Assembly: GCA_002729015.1 (NCBI GenBank)
Contig: PBVO01000003.1
Coordinates: 15,925 to 31,446, forward strand
Direction: 5' to 3'
Origin: Candidatus Poribacteria bacterium
GTDB lineage: Bacteria; Poribacteria; WGA-4E; UBA9662
DNA: 15,522 bases
Both the position numbers and the translations under genes were made by a program. This document shows, one piece after another, positions 8,009 to 14,658 of this stretch. Below the pieces are notes generated by a model. The model worked only from the letters and a program-made list of their open reading frames with translations, did not search any database and was not told where the DNA came from. Every line of letters starts with the position of its first letter. The first letter of the stretch is position 1.

Positions 8009-8736
8009 AGTGTTGGCTCCCAAAGTTTTACATTACCTGTTGTATGATCGTACTCCCCGTCACGCAAGATACGTGTCAAGCGTGCAGTCATAATGGCATC
8101 AGCATAGGTTTTCTTCTTATTAACATAAGCAGCGTGAACCTTAGCCCACATCTCTTCCATAGTTTCTGCGTCACCTAATAATTTTTCTGCTGTAACTGGA
8201 CCGACACCAACTAAACCTTCTACATTATCAGTCTTATCTCCCGATAAAGTTTGTAACATCCAGTGTCGATCAGCTTTCTTACGAGTAACTAATTCAAGAT
8301 CATCATTAGCCAAGAGAGTACAAGGAACACCTCGCATATCTTTATCAGGCGACACGATTACAGGGTTGTCATACTTCTGTCCTGTTGCAAGTAACCCCAT
8401 AACATCATCACCTTCTAATCCATCAAAGCTAATAGCATGGAACTCTTTAGCTACTCTTTCTCTTATATTTTTCAGACCTAGAGGTTTACGTTTACCTAGT
8501 CGATTAGCTTTGTAATCTTGATAGATCCCATGTCTGAAGGTGGGATAATCAGAAAAGCACATGATCGGATTACCTGGACTGATGATCTGATACTGAGCAA
8601 CACGATCTTCAATCAGTTGCATTGCATCACGTTCATCTAGGTGGAGGGTATGAAGATTTTCATCCCATCTAAAATCTTGTTCACATGCACAGCATGAAGA
8701 ATAGATAAGCCAATCAGCGTCAATTAATAAAGTCAT
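8005..8736 (-). CDS. 5'-3' exonuclease (T7 gp6-like, PIN/FEN family)
   Basis: This 243-residue nuclease would remove RNA primers and degrade host DNA to supply nucleotides. The acidic metal-binding residues of the FEN/PIN fold are visible: LIDADW (D6, D8), CFSDYP (D63), GLEGDDVMG (E108, D110, D111), VSPDKDM (D131, D133) and SGDKTDN (D167, D170). A helix-three-turn-helix follows (VEGLVGVGPVTAEKLL, 172-187). DYKANR (74-79) is the usual arch element. T7 gp6 is about 300 aa; this one is compact. It begins as TAATG with the primase-helicase stop and ends as ATGA with the next gene. In T7-like genomes the DNA polymerase gene normally sits upstream of it, and here it does not. Confidence 0.94.
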   Translation of the reverse strand: MTLLIDADWLIYSSCCACEQDFRWDENLHTLHLDERDAMQLIEDRVAQYQIISPGNPIMCFSDYPTFRHGIYQDYKANRLGKRKPLGLKNIRERVAKEFHAISFDGLEGDDVMGLLATGQKYDNPVIVSPDKDMRGVPCTLLANDDLELVTRKKADRHWMLQTLSGDKTDNVEGLVGVGPVTAEKLLGDAETMEEMWAKVHAAYVNKKKTYADAIMTARLTRILRDGEYDHTTGNVKLWEPTL

Positions 8737-10355
8737 TAGAAGTAAGAAGACATTGGTACAGATAGACGACCTGTGTCTTGGTCGTAAAGAAGTTTGTCAA
8801 CAGGGCCAGTAAATCCTGCGTGTCTATTTTTCAAACAGCGCAGTTGCATTTCACTACGTTCTGCTGCATCTCCCTGTTGATTTCGTTCACAGGAGATAAC
8901 GGCGTCCGATAATTGGGCTATTGAATGTGAACCTCTTAAATGGCCAAGCGAGACTTGGGCTCCCTCCTCATGGCCTCTCCCTTCGGGGCGTTTGAGATGA
9001 CTGACAAGAAACAATCCAACGCCAGTCGATTCAACAACTTGTCGAAGCTTGGTGCATGTGACATCAAGAGCACGCCTCTCATCACAGTCAGTGAGGCCAC
9101 TAACGATGATGGTCAAGTGATCAATGAAGACAACATCTACACCTTCTACATTCGCAAGATATTGGATCTGTTCTACAAGGCGATCAGGGTCCATCGAACC
9201 GAAGTGGTCATAAAGAAAGAGACGTTGAGTAGCACAAAGACGATCAAAGGCTGATCGAGTTGTCTCTTCATCTGCAAGAGATGGATCAAGATGAATAGGT
9301 AGGTTGAGTTCAACTCCAACTATCCCTTGCAATGTGCGTTGAATACTTTCTTCGAGTGCGATGTATCCAATCTTTAGTCCTTGAATGAGGAAGTGATGAG
9401 CCAGCTCCCTACACATTGAACTCTTCCCTGTTCCACTACCAGCGCAGATAGTAATCATCTCGCCTTTGCGATATCCCTTTAGATATTTATCTAGTTGGGG
9501 CCAAGGGTATTTACATATAGCAGTAGCTCCAGGTTTGATTAATTCATCCCATAGATCCGCTGCATTAATGATCCCGTCTGGTCTGACGGGTGTTGCTTTC
9601 CAAAGCAAATCCCGCAACAGCTCTGCCTCTCCAGCGATGAGCATCTCATTAGCGTCCTTGCGTGGCAATCTTGCGATAGCTGCTTTTCCAGCAGGTAATA
9701 CTTCAATTGCTTTTTCGGCAGCCGCCATACCTGGTTCATCCGAATCCAGGCAAAGAACAATTCGAGCGAAGTTGGATAACCATTTCAAGTTTGCAGATAT
9801 ATATTTGCTAGCACTCTGCGCTCCATTAGGCAATGAAACAACAGGAAAGTAAGTACCATTAGATGATTTTGTGGCTTGTGCCACGCTCATGCAATCAATT
9901 TCGCCTTCGGTAATTGTTACAAACATATTTTGTGTGCCATGTTGTCTCCATAAATGTTGACCCCATAGCTGCATGTCTGAACAGTCACCCACCCAACTGA
10001 ATCTTTTGTCCTTAGTTCTTATGTGTTGAGCACACGGTTTGCCTAGTTGATCTCTAAAGGTAGAGACCTGAACAGGTTGTCCATGTCTTTCAGTTGTTCC
10101 ATATCCATATAGTTCTGCTGTCTCCTTAGTGATTCCACGCTTAGTTAAAGCTTTGGAAACAATTCGACACTGATCTATAAGGTCAGGCTTTTTCATGGGA
10201 GTCACAGTCATTGGTCGTTTCTCTTTCTTTGAAGGTTGGAATTGATACCCGCAGCCATAGCAATGTGCATGTCCGTCATCGAACCAAGCAAGATTATCTT
10301 TGCTATCACACTCAGGACATGGGCCGTGTCTCAGGTATTTGCTTTTGCTTTTCAT
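8736..10355 (-). CDS. DNA primase-helicase (T7 gp4-like)
   Basis: This 539-residue bifunctional replication protein has a Cys4 zinc finger (C13, C16, C32, C35). A TOPRIM primase domain follows, with TEGEID (E150) and LCLDSDEPG (D203, D205). The RecA-like hexameric helicase has Walker A GSGTGKS (306-312), Walker B VVFIDH (408-413), SHLKRP (452-457) and CERNQQG (489-495), matching the T7 gp4 arginine-finger region. T7 gp4A is 566 aa. The C-terminus ends SVPMSSYF. It keeps a terminal Phe but lacks the acidic tail that T7 gp4 uses to bind DNA polymerase gp5. ATG 10355 is preceded by GGGAG and AAAA, a good ribosome site. The zinc finger starts early, so this start gives a complete domain. Confidence 0.97.
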   Translation of the reverse strand: MKSKSKYLRHGPCPECDSKDNLAWFDDGHAHCYGCGYQFQPSKKEKRPMTVTPMKKPDLIDQCRIVSKALTKRGITKETAELYGYGTTERHGQPVQVSTFRDQLGKPCAQHIRTKDKRFSWVGDCSDMQLWGQHLWRQHGTQNMFVTITEGEIDCMSVAQATKSSNGTYFPVVSLPNGAQSASKYISANLKWLSNFARIVLCLDSDEPGMAAAEKAIEVLPAGKAAIARLPRKDANEMLIAGEAELLRDLLWKATPVRPDGIINAADLWDELIKPGATAICKYPWPQLDKYLKGYRKGEMITICAGSGTGKSSMCRELAHHFLIQGLKIGYIALEESIQRTLQGIVGVELNLPIHLDPSLADEETTRSAFDRLCATQRLFLYDHFGSMDPDRLVEQIQYLANVEGVDVVFIDHLTIIVSGLTDCDERRALDVTCTKLRQVVESTGVGLFLVSHLKRPEGRGHEEGAQVSLGHLRGSHSIAQLSDAVISCERNQQGDAAERSEMQLRCLKNRHAGFTGPVDKLLYDQDTGRLSVPMSSYF

Positions 10356-10434
10356 TTTTCTCCCAGTGGTGGATCAGGAGTTTTAATTCCTTGATTCTTT
10401 TTTCTGCATAGTCAATGCGTTCAGTAACGTTCAT
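10312..10434 (-). CDS. Possible 40-residue ORF between small gene and primase-helicase
   Basis: An ATG at 10434 opens a 40-codon frame ending TGA at 10314-10312. The product begins MNVTERIDYAEKRIKELKLL and continues with a Lys/Glu-rich helix, compatible with a short coiled coil. GGAG lies five bases upstream of the ATG, a good ribosome site. It overlaps the preceding ORF by 14 bases and the primase-helicase by 44 bases, and it covers the otherwise empty 65-base gap between them. No function is recognised. It could equally be a leader that couples translation into the primase-helicase gene. Confidence 0.5.
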   Translation of the reverse strand: MNVTERIDYAEKRIKELKLLIHHWEKNEKQKQIPETRPMS

Positions 10435-10666
10435 CTCTTCTCCAAGGTTTAGGCTCATGACTATCAATCACAAGGCACTTCCATTCTGGATTTTTTTCCT
10501 TGACTATCTCAACTGCCTTAGCTGCTGATGATGCACGTTGGAATACAAGAGTGGCCTTGTCATCTTTTTTATCAGGGTCAATAACCTTGATGGTGAACAC
10601 TTTGATTTGATTAGCAGAAATAAAAGAAGTCTCTTCTTCTGCTATTACTCTTTGTCGTTTAGTCAT
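10421..10666 (-). CDS. Unknown 81-residue protein in the gp3.5 position
   Basis: Reading from ATG 10666 gives 81 residues: MTKRQRVIAEEETSF, a hydrophobic strand IKVFTIKVIDPDKKDDKATL, a helix SSAAKAVEIVKEKNPEW and a basic C-terminus (PWRRDERY). An alternating beta-alpha-beta pattern is suggested, but I recognise no family. The frame stays open up to GTG 10750 inside the endonuclease gene, but ATG 10666 gives an 8-base overlap with the endonuclease stop, the compact spacing typical here. In T7 this slot holds the lysozyme/amidase gp3.5. This protein has no amidase motif and is much too short, so it is not that enzyme. Confidence 0.72.
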   Translation of the reverse strand: MTKRQRVIAEEETSFISANQIKVFTIKVIDPDKKDDKATLVFQRASSAAKAVEIVKEKNPEWKCLVIDSHEPKPWRRDERY

Positions 10667-11093
10667 ACCAAGATGAGGGGATAGTACCACTACTCCAAAT
10701 GAATCCATGCCTTGTAGCCCAAGCTCCATAGGTAATAGATTTTTTGGCACGGCTGATTTTATCTTTGGCGTTTTGGAAGCACATCCTTATATCAAGTTCA
10801 GGATGTTGCTCCTTAACGCATAGCATTTTGCGCCTGTCCTGAGCAGAAAAGAATCCTTTCAGTTCTACTACTATCCCATTACCAAGAATGAGATCAGGTG
10901 TGTACTTAGCTTGAATTACATAGTCAAGGACTATCGGTTCATAACTAAAGGGAAGGTTGCGTTGTTGAAGGCTGGTAGCTACACCAGCCTCAAACTTACT
11001 ACGATATTTAGAAGTCGGATGCGTCCTCTTCCGTTGAGGAAGTCGAGACTTCGCACGCCCCTTGGAAGTTCCCTTCCGTTGCTTCAAAGCCAT
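10659..11093 (-). CDS. Endonuclease I, Holliday junction resolvase (T7 gp3-like)
   Basis: This 144-residue enzyme would resolve branched DNA and break host DNA. The PD-(D/E)XK site is complete: KYRSKFE (E35, like T7 E20), YTPDLIL (D67, like T7 D55) and VVELKG (E77 and K79, like T7 E65 and K67). The segment KEQHPELDIRM is almost the same as T7 REQHPELDIRI. T7 gp3 is 149 aa. The first 28 residues are strongly basic and encoded within the last 86 bases of the SSB gene in another frame. No better start occurs before the catalytic Glu, so ATG 11093 is kept although no Shine-Dalgarno is evident. The overlap makes the exact N-terminus less sure than the function. Confidence 0.93.
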   Translation of the reverse strand: MALKQRKGTSKGRAKSRLPQRKRTHPTSKYRSKFEAGVATSLQQRNLPFSYEPIVLDYVIQAKYTPDLILGNGIVVELKGFFSAQDRRKMLCVKEQHPELDIRMCFQNAKDKISRAKKSITYGAWATRHGFIWSSGTIPSSWYD

Positions 11094-11640
11094 AACTTGT
11101 GGAAGATTTTGTGTATTCTTTTAGGTCAATAATTTGTGCAGCTAAAGGTTGAATCTTTATTCCCACCCCAGTAGAAGGATGGTTATAAGGAACAGCTTCA
11201 AACGAGATGCGACCAGTGGAGCCAGGTCCAATCTTGTCTACTCTCTTCTTCATCTCTTCAGACAATGGCTTGCCTTGAGCATCAAAGAGTGCAGGTGGAG
11301 TGTTCTCCCATACTGAGCCATCTTTTCTTTGACCTGATACCTTGCGTTTCATCTTGATATAGAAGACAGGCTCTCCTTCTATGTCGTCATAACCAAAGGA
11401 AGGAGGTGCTGACTTCCAATTCTTTTTGTTTGGATCAGCTTCTTTGCATTGTTTCTGGAAGCGAGTTAATAATCCTCCAAGCTGTTCTTCCATTTCACTA
11501 GCTTGATCGGCTGGGATAAGTGCAGTTACTTTCCACACTGCCTGTTCATACTTGGTGTCAGGTGTGACAAGCCATGCGTACTGATACTTACAAGTTGGTG
11601 TTGTGAGTTTGAGTCTTTCAAATTGTTGTGCAGAAGTCAT
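11008..11640 (-). CDS. Single-stranded DNA-binding protein (T7 gp2.5-like)
   Basis: This 210-residue protein would coat single-stranded DNA and coordinate replication proteins. It has an OB-fold-type N-terminal region (CKYQYAWLVTPDTKYEQAVW, early part about residues 17-36), an aromatic and basic middle (FYIKMKRKVSG) and a low-complexity end. It terminates in the acidic EEDASDF with a final Phe, the hallmark gp2.5 tail that in T7 contacts DNA polymerase and primase-helicase. T7 gp2.5 is 232 aa. ATG 11640 overlaps the RNA polymerase stop as ATGA. The retained tail implies a replication partner exists even though no DNA polymerase gene is in the window. Confidence 0.92.
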   Translation of the reverse strand: MTSAQQFERLKLTTPTCKYQYAWLVTPDTKYEQAVWKVTALIPADQASEMEEQLGGLLTRFQKQCKEADPNKKNWKSAPPSFGYDDIEGEPVFYIKMKRKVSGQRKDGSVWENTPPALFDAQGKPLSEEMKKRVDKIGPGSTGRISFEAVPYNHPSTGVGIKIQPLAAQIIDLKEYTKSSTSYGFEATEGNFQGACEVSTSSTEEDASDF

Positions 11641-13514
11641 GTGATGAAATAGTTAGAAGTTTGTACGGAAGTCAGATCAAGATCACCAAGCTCAGGCTTA
11701 GGTAATAGTTCATCCTTCCTTTGAATCTGTTGGGTGAGCTGTGTTGTGATTGCTGTGAACCAATCCCCTGAATACATATCAGAGAATGATTGCCTAACTG
11801 CATCCCTTAGCTTGCTCATTTCTGAGGGAGTAGTGGCAAAGCAATCGTGTACCCCACCTATATTCTTGACACCTAGAGCTATTGCTTTGAGTGTCGAGAA
11901 TGACATGTGACTTGAGTCAAATGAGTGGACTACATTCGGGCTAAGTGCATTAGCCATCCGACCTGAATCAAGATCGTCTTGATCTATATTTGTTCTGATG
12001 TCCATGTGAACGTCAGATAAATACTTGAGTCGGATGCGTGTTTGCTTGACGTTCTTGTACTCCTGATGAACTAACAAACCTGATGGTGTTGTCCACTCAA
12101 GAGGGATGTTGTCCTTACCAGCAAGACGACCAAGTTTTCTGAACCACTCCATTGCTTTGACGGCTGGGTTAATCAAAGCTGTTGTCTCTTTATGTAAGAG
12201 CTGTGCCATGAAGTGCATGGTTGTCATGGCTCCAGGTTTAGTAGTCCATGTTTTACCAGCGAATAGATCTTTCGATCTCTTCTGAGCCCAGTCATAACAG
12301 TAGTAGTAGAAGGCAGTAGATGTAGCTGAGTAAGGACTAGTCATCACGCACGGTTTGGCGAGCGACCTATCTGGCTCAAGCATTAACCACTTCCTTGCTC
12401 GTGGATCTTCACTCTTTCTCAATTTCTTAAGGACACTGGTCATTACTTCGGAGTAAATATCCTGTGGCCTATCACTTGAGATGAGGTTGACTGATCTGCC
12501 CATGTCCTCTGACTTGAGGAGGGCTGCATAATGTTGGATACCTGAGCACGTGCAGTCCAGCATTATGGGCAGGGTGCATTGATAACCCCAGCCATGTTGT
12601 TTGAACTCTTTATAAGTACGAGCGAAAGCAAGAAAGCACCAAGGCTTATCAGCTCTCATCCAAAACTCAGAGTTCAACCACGGGTCATTACCTGCCCCAG
12701 TAATTAATTGTTCATGCTCTAGTACCCAGTCAACACGAGTCTGCCAATCTGATTTACCTAATCCATAGAGGTTAGCCCCATGTATTCGTAACCAATTGAG
12801 TTCCTCTTCTGTGTTGATAGGTGTGCCTTCAGCAAATAAGAGAAGCGACCTTGATACATCATTACCTTGTGGGTTGAGATAAGGAGGGCGGTAATAGTAA
12901 CGACCTCTGAAATCAAGGGACATAGGGAAATAAAATTTCTCTTCATCCTTGAATCTGCGTGCAACCCATAAGGTTTTAGCTTGACCTATGCGTGCGCCTT
13001 TGGTCTTGTCATTTCTCTCATGTATTTGCTTAGCTCTTTTCCTCCACTTGAATACACCTGGATCGTCTTCATCTAAGTGCTTAGGAAATGGAGGGACAGG
13101 CCATCCATCTCTAGGAAATAAGCACACAATTTCTAGGTTGTTGTCATAAGCATGTTCAACCTGATCAAGCATCCAGTTATTAACCATCCAAGCTACTGAT
13201 TGATGGACATTTGCTGCCTTGATAAAAGGTTCATCACCTTTACAGTTCTTAGCTACGAGTTCATCATTACTCTTCAGTAATTTGAGGGGTAATTTGTAGT
13301 ACCCACCATCAGGCCAAGGTCTAGGTTCAATCACCATCGGTAGATAGTTAGGTGTCATCAATTCTTGTTGTGCTTTAACATCCTTAATCCATGCCATGCA
13401 CTCATCGGTTGCTTTAACTACCCGTCTTGCAGGTTTATAACCGTGGTCCTTGACGATTTGAATTAAGCCTGTCTCTTTAGCAATCAACTCAATAAGAAAT
13501 ACACCTGATGCCAT
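11637..13514 (-). CDS. T7-like RNA polymerase, polymerase body (downstream of amber codon)
   Basis: This 625-residue part carries all of the catalytic polymerase: FPMSLDFRGRYY (DxxGR, 197-208), MLDCTCSGIQH (D320, like T7 D537), KPCVMTSPY (K387 and Y395, like T7 K631 and Y639), SPNVVHSFD (525-533) and GVHDCF (H556-D557, like T7 H811-D812). The C-terminal foot ends NYFIT. It starts at the equivalent of roughly T7 residue 200, so it lacks the N-terminal domain, which is encoded just upstream in the same frame across an amber codon. AAGGA at 13523-13519, four bases before ATG 13514, could allow an independent restart. The nine codons between the amber and this ATG (TDNWQPKEK) also look like polymerase sequence. 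The intact active site argues against a decayed gene. Confidence 0.95.
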   Translation of the reverse strand: MASGVFLIELIAKETGLIQIVKDHGYKPARRVVKATDECMAWIKDVKAQQELMTPNYLPMVIEPRPWPDGGYYKLPLKLLKSNDELVAKNCKGDEPFIKAANVHQSVAWMVNNWMLDQVEHAYDNNLEIVCLFPRDGWPVPPFPKHLDEDDPGVFKWRKRAKQIHERNDKTKGARIGQAKTLWVARRFKDEEKFYFPMSLDFRGRYYYRPPYLNPQGNDVSRSLLLFAEGTPINTEEELNWLRIHGANLYGLGKSDWQTRVDWVLEHEQLITGAGNDPWLNSEFWMRADKPWCFLAFARTYKEFKQHGWGYQCTLPIMLDCTCSGIQHYAALLKSEDMGRSVNLISSDRPQDIYSEVMTSVLKKLRKSEDPRARKWLMLEPDRSLAKPCVMTSPYSATSTAFYYYCYDWAQKRSKDLFAGKTWTTKPGAMTTMHFMAQLLHKETTALINPAVKAMEWFRKLGRLAGKDNIPLEWTTPSGLLVHQEYKNVKQTRIRLKYLSDVHMDIRTNIDQDDLDSGRMANALSPNVVHSFDSSHMSFSTLKAIALGVKNIGGVHDCFATTPSEMSKLRDAVRQSFSDMYSGDWFTAITTQLTQQIQRKDELLPKPELGDLDLTSVQTSNYFIT

Positions 13515-13541
13515 CTTTTCCTTGGGCTGCCAGTTATCAGT

Positions 13542-13544
13542 CTA
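13542..13544 (-). other. In-frame amber codon splitting the RNA polymerase gene
   Basis: Reading the minus strand gives AAG TAG ACT GAT AAC TGG, with TAG in frame with both the N-terminal domain and the polymerase body. It falls at the position of the flexible loop of T7 RNA polymerase (about residues 172-190), where the enzyme is nicked by OmpT protease and remains active. Options are read-through, reinitiation at ATG 13514 giving a two-chain enzyme, a suppressor tRNA, a strain mutation, or a single-base assembly error. Confidence 0.8.
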
Positions 13545-13994
13545 CTTCATGTGTCTGATGGCTGCCATCTTGTGTGCTTTACGATTACGACCACGCTTGA
13601 ATTTAATTAGTTCATCTTTCGATGCACGATCAAGCATGGTTTCAATCCAAAGCTTGTCTGCTAAGTCCATAGCTACTGAGTGCAGCGTTGGACATGAGCT
13701 AAGACTGTCGATAACAGTGCGAAGTGAACACGCTGCTACCTGTTGAGGTGGTAGGTGAATGATCGGAGAGAGCAAAGCAAAAGATCTACCTGCTACTCCC
13801 TTCTCTATTTTCTTTCTGATAGCTCGGAGATGGATAACTATCTGATCTATTCCATGTGCAGTGAGAGCTTCACCCCACTTGGAAAGGGACTCCATCTGTC
13901 CTCGCTTGCGTATGTTGGAGAGAAGTCTCACTCGATCGCAACCAAGCGTAAGCATCTCGTCCTCGTGAGCAAGCTCGTCTTGCAGGGTCTTCAT
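13542..13994 (-). CDS. T7-like RNA polymerase, N-terminal domain (ends at in-frame amber)
   Basis: This 150-residue ORF is the amino part of the same RNA polymerase. LQDELAHEDEMLTLG aligns with T7 LAREQLALEHESYEMG. The segment QVAACSLRTVIDSLSSCPTL, followed by HSVAMDLADKLW, aligns with the T7 stretch around AVAYITIKTTLACLTS. The basic GRNRKAHKMAAIRH aligns with T7 residues about 172-185. The domain binds promoter upstream DNA and early RNA in T7. It ends at TAG 13544-13542. The polymerase body lies exactly 160 codons from this start in the same frame, so read-through would make about 785 residues, a usual size for marine podovirus polymerases. ATG 13994 has a poor ribosome site. ATG 13955 (M14) has GAGGA four bases upstream but would cut into the conserved start. 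Confidence 0.85.
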   Translation of the reverse strand: MKTLQDELAHEDEMLTLGCDRVRLLSNIRKRGQMESLSKWGEALTAHGIDQIVIHLRAIRKKIEKGVAGRSFALLSPIIHLPPQQVAACSLRTVIDSLSSCPTLHSVAMDLADKLWIETMLDRASKDELIKFKRGRNRKAHKMAAIRHMK

Positions 13995-14030
13995 CGGAAT
14001 ACCAAAGTAATTCTCGGAATCTGACTGTCA

Positions 14031-14261
14031 CTACGTCTTAGTACTGGAATAGAGAGCGAATTCTCTAGCCCAATTTGCAGACAACCATTCTCCAATCATT
14101 GTTCTATTCAATTCAGAGATGCCAACGTCTTTAGCTTCTGCTAATTGAACGACCATCTCGTATTGAGTACGAGTAAGAGCACCTTGTAGCTTTACTAATG
14201 GAGAAGGTTCATGCTTAGGAGCTTGATACTCCTGTGTTTCTTGAGTAGTTTCTTCAGTCAT
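14031..14261 (-). CDS. Small ribbon-helix-helix-like protein upstream of RNA polymerase
   Basis: From ATG 14261 this gives 76 residues: an acidic, Gln/Thr-rich tail (MTEETTQETQEYQAPKHEPS) and then a compact module. In that module ALTRTQYEMVVQLAEAK forms a strand and first helix, and GISELNRTMIGEWL a turn and second helix. The spacing resembles CopG/Arc-type ribbon-helix-helix DNA-binding proteins ('xxxxYexxxxLAexxgiSxxelxRxxI'). The call is by eye and tentative. ATG 14261 overlaps the previous gene's stop by eight bases; a TTG at 14291 would add ten residues. It ends with tandem in-frame stops, TAG then TGA. It precedes the RNA polymerase gene by 36 bases, so a regulatory role is possible but unproven. 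Confidence 0.7.
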   Translation of the reverse strand: MTEETTQETQEYQAPKHEPSPLVKLQGALTRTQYEMVVQLAEAKDVGISELNRTMIGEWLSANWAREFALYSSTKT

Positions 14262-14556
14262 GGAAATAGAATTTGCGTAAGGTTGATTCAATTAAAAGAT
14301 TGTTGACTGTTGGTTCAGGAAATTCTTTTTTTAATAGACGTTGAAAATTCTTTTCCTCTATCTCTTTCCATGTTGCAGCCTCATCAGTTGGAGGCGAGTC
14401 AACAATCATTTGCCAATGCGTAGCTTCTTTAGGTATGTGTTCCCAGTTAGCTGACATTGACCAGTCACTCATGCGATAGAGAACATGGTCATCGTTGTTG
14501 GCATGTTTAGCGGTTGGTTTCTCTTTACTTAGAGGAACCCAAGGGTGATCGGACAT
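14254..14556 (-). CDS. DUF551-like small protein
   Basis: From ATG 14556 this gives 100 residues starting MSDHPWVPLSKEKPT. It shows the DUF551 layout common in phages: an N-terminal Trp followed by a Pro-containing turn, VLYRMSDWSMSANWEHIP in the middle and ATHWQMIVDSPPTDE at the end of the domain (the usual 'THWxxlpxpP'). A charged helical extension follows (WKEIEEKNFQRLLKKEFPEP). No biochemical function is established for DUF551. An upstream ATG at 14580 would add eight residues (MKNLCPPT). I prefer the later start because it puts the Trp in the usual place and reduces overlap with the 42-residue ORF. Neither start has a clear ribosome site. Confidence 0.72.
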   Translation of the reverse strand: MSDHPWVPLSKEKPTAKHANNDDHVLYRMSDWSMSANWEHIPKEATHWQMIVDSPPTDEAATWKEIEEKNFQRLLKKEFPEPTVNNLLIESTLRKFYFHD

Positions 14557-14653
14557 GGTGGGTGGACATAAATTTTTCATGGAGGCCTGTATATAGGCCG
14601 TGTTGTGGATGATCAGGAAGGTAACGCTCGTCCCATATATAGAGGGCGTTCAT
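14525..14653 (-). CDS. Possible 42-residue ORF, unknown function
   Basis: ATG 14653 opens a 42-codon frame (MNALYIWDERYLPDHPQHGL, then YTGLHEKF) ending in TAA at 14527-14525. The start is five bases after the previous gene's TGA. GGAG lies 10 bases upstream across that stop, and GAGG touches the ATG, so translational coupling is plausible. The aromatic and Pro-rich composition looks like a real protein rather than chance. It fills a 78-base gap and overlaps the DUF551-like gene by 32 bases. No family is recognised. Confidence 0.55.
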   Translation of the reverse strand: MNALYIWDERYLPDHPQHGLYTGLHEKFMSTHHVRSPLGSSK

Positions 14654-14658
14654 CCTCT

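Noticed and set aside
8940..9254. Plus-strand open frame of 104 codons
   Set aside because: It is antisense to the helicase domain, including the Walker B region, with no ribosome site or recognisable motif. Treated as a shadow.
9466..9852. Plus-strand open frame of 128 codons
   Set aside because: It lies wholly within the primase-helicase gene on the other strand, whose TOPRIM motifs are intact here. Its composition has no protein-family pattern, and every supported gene is on the minus strand.
13542..13994. Reading the 150-residue ORF as an independent hypothetical gene
   Set aside because: Its sequence aligns with the N-terminal domain of T7 RNA polymerase and it is in frame with the polymerase body, so it is better described as part of that gene.
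14584..14599. Inverted repeat GGCCT-GTATAT-AGGCC
   Set aside because: The five-base arms could form an operator or small hairpin, but it lies inside the plausible 42-residue ORF. There is no second copy and no T run, so there is too little to call a site.
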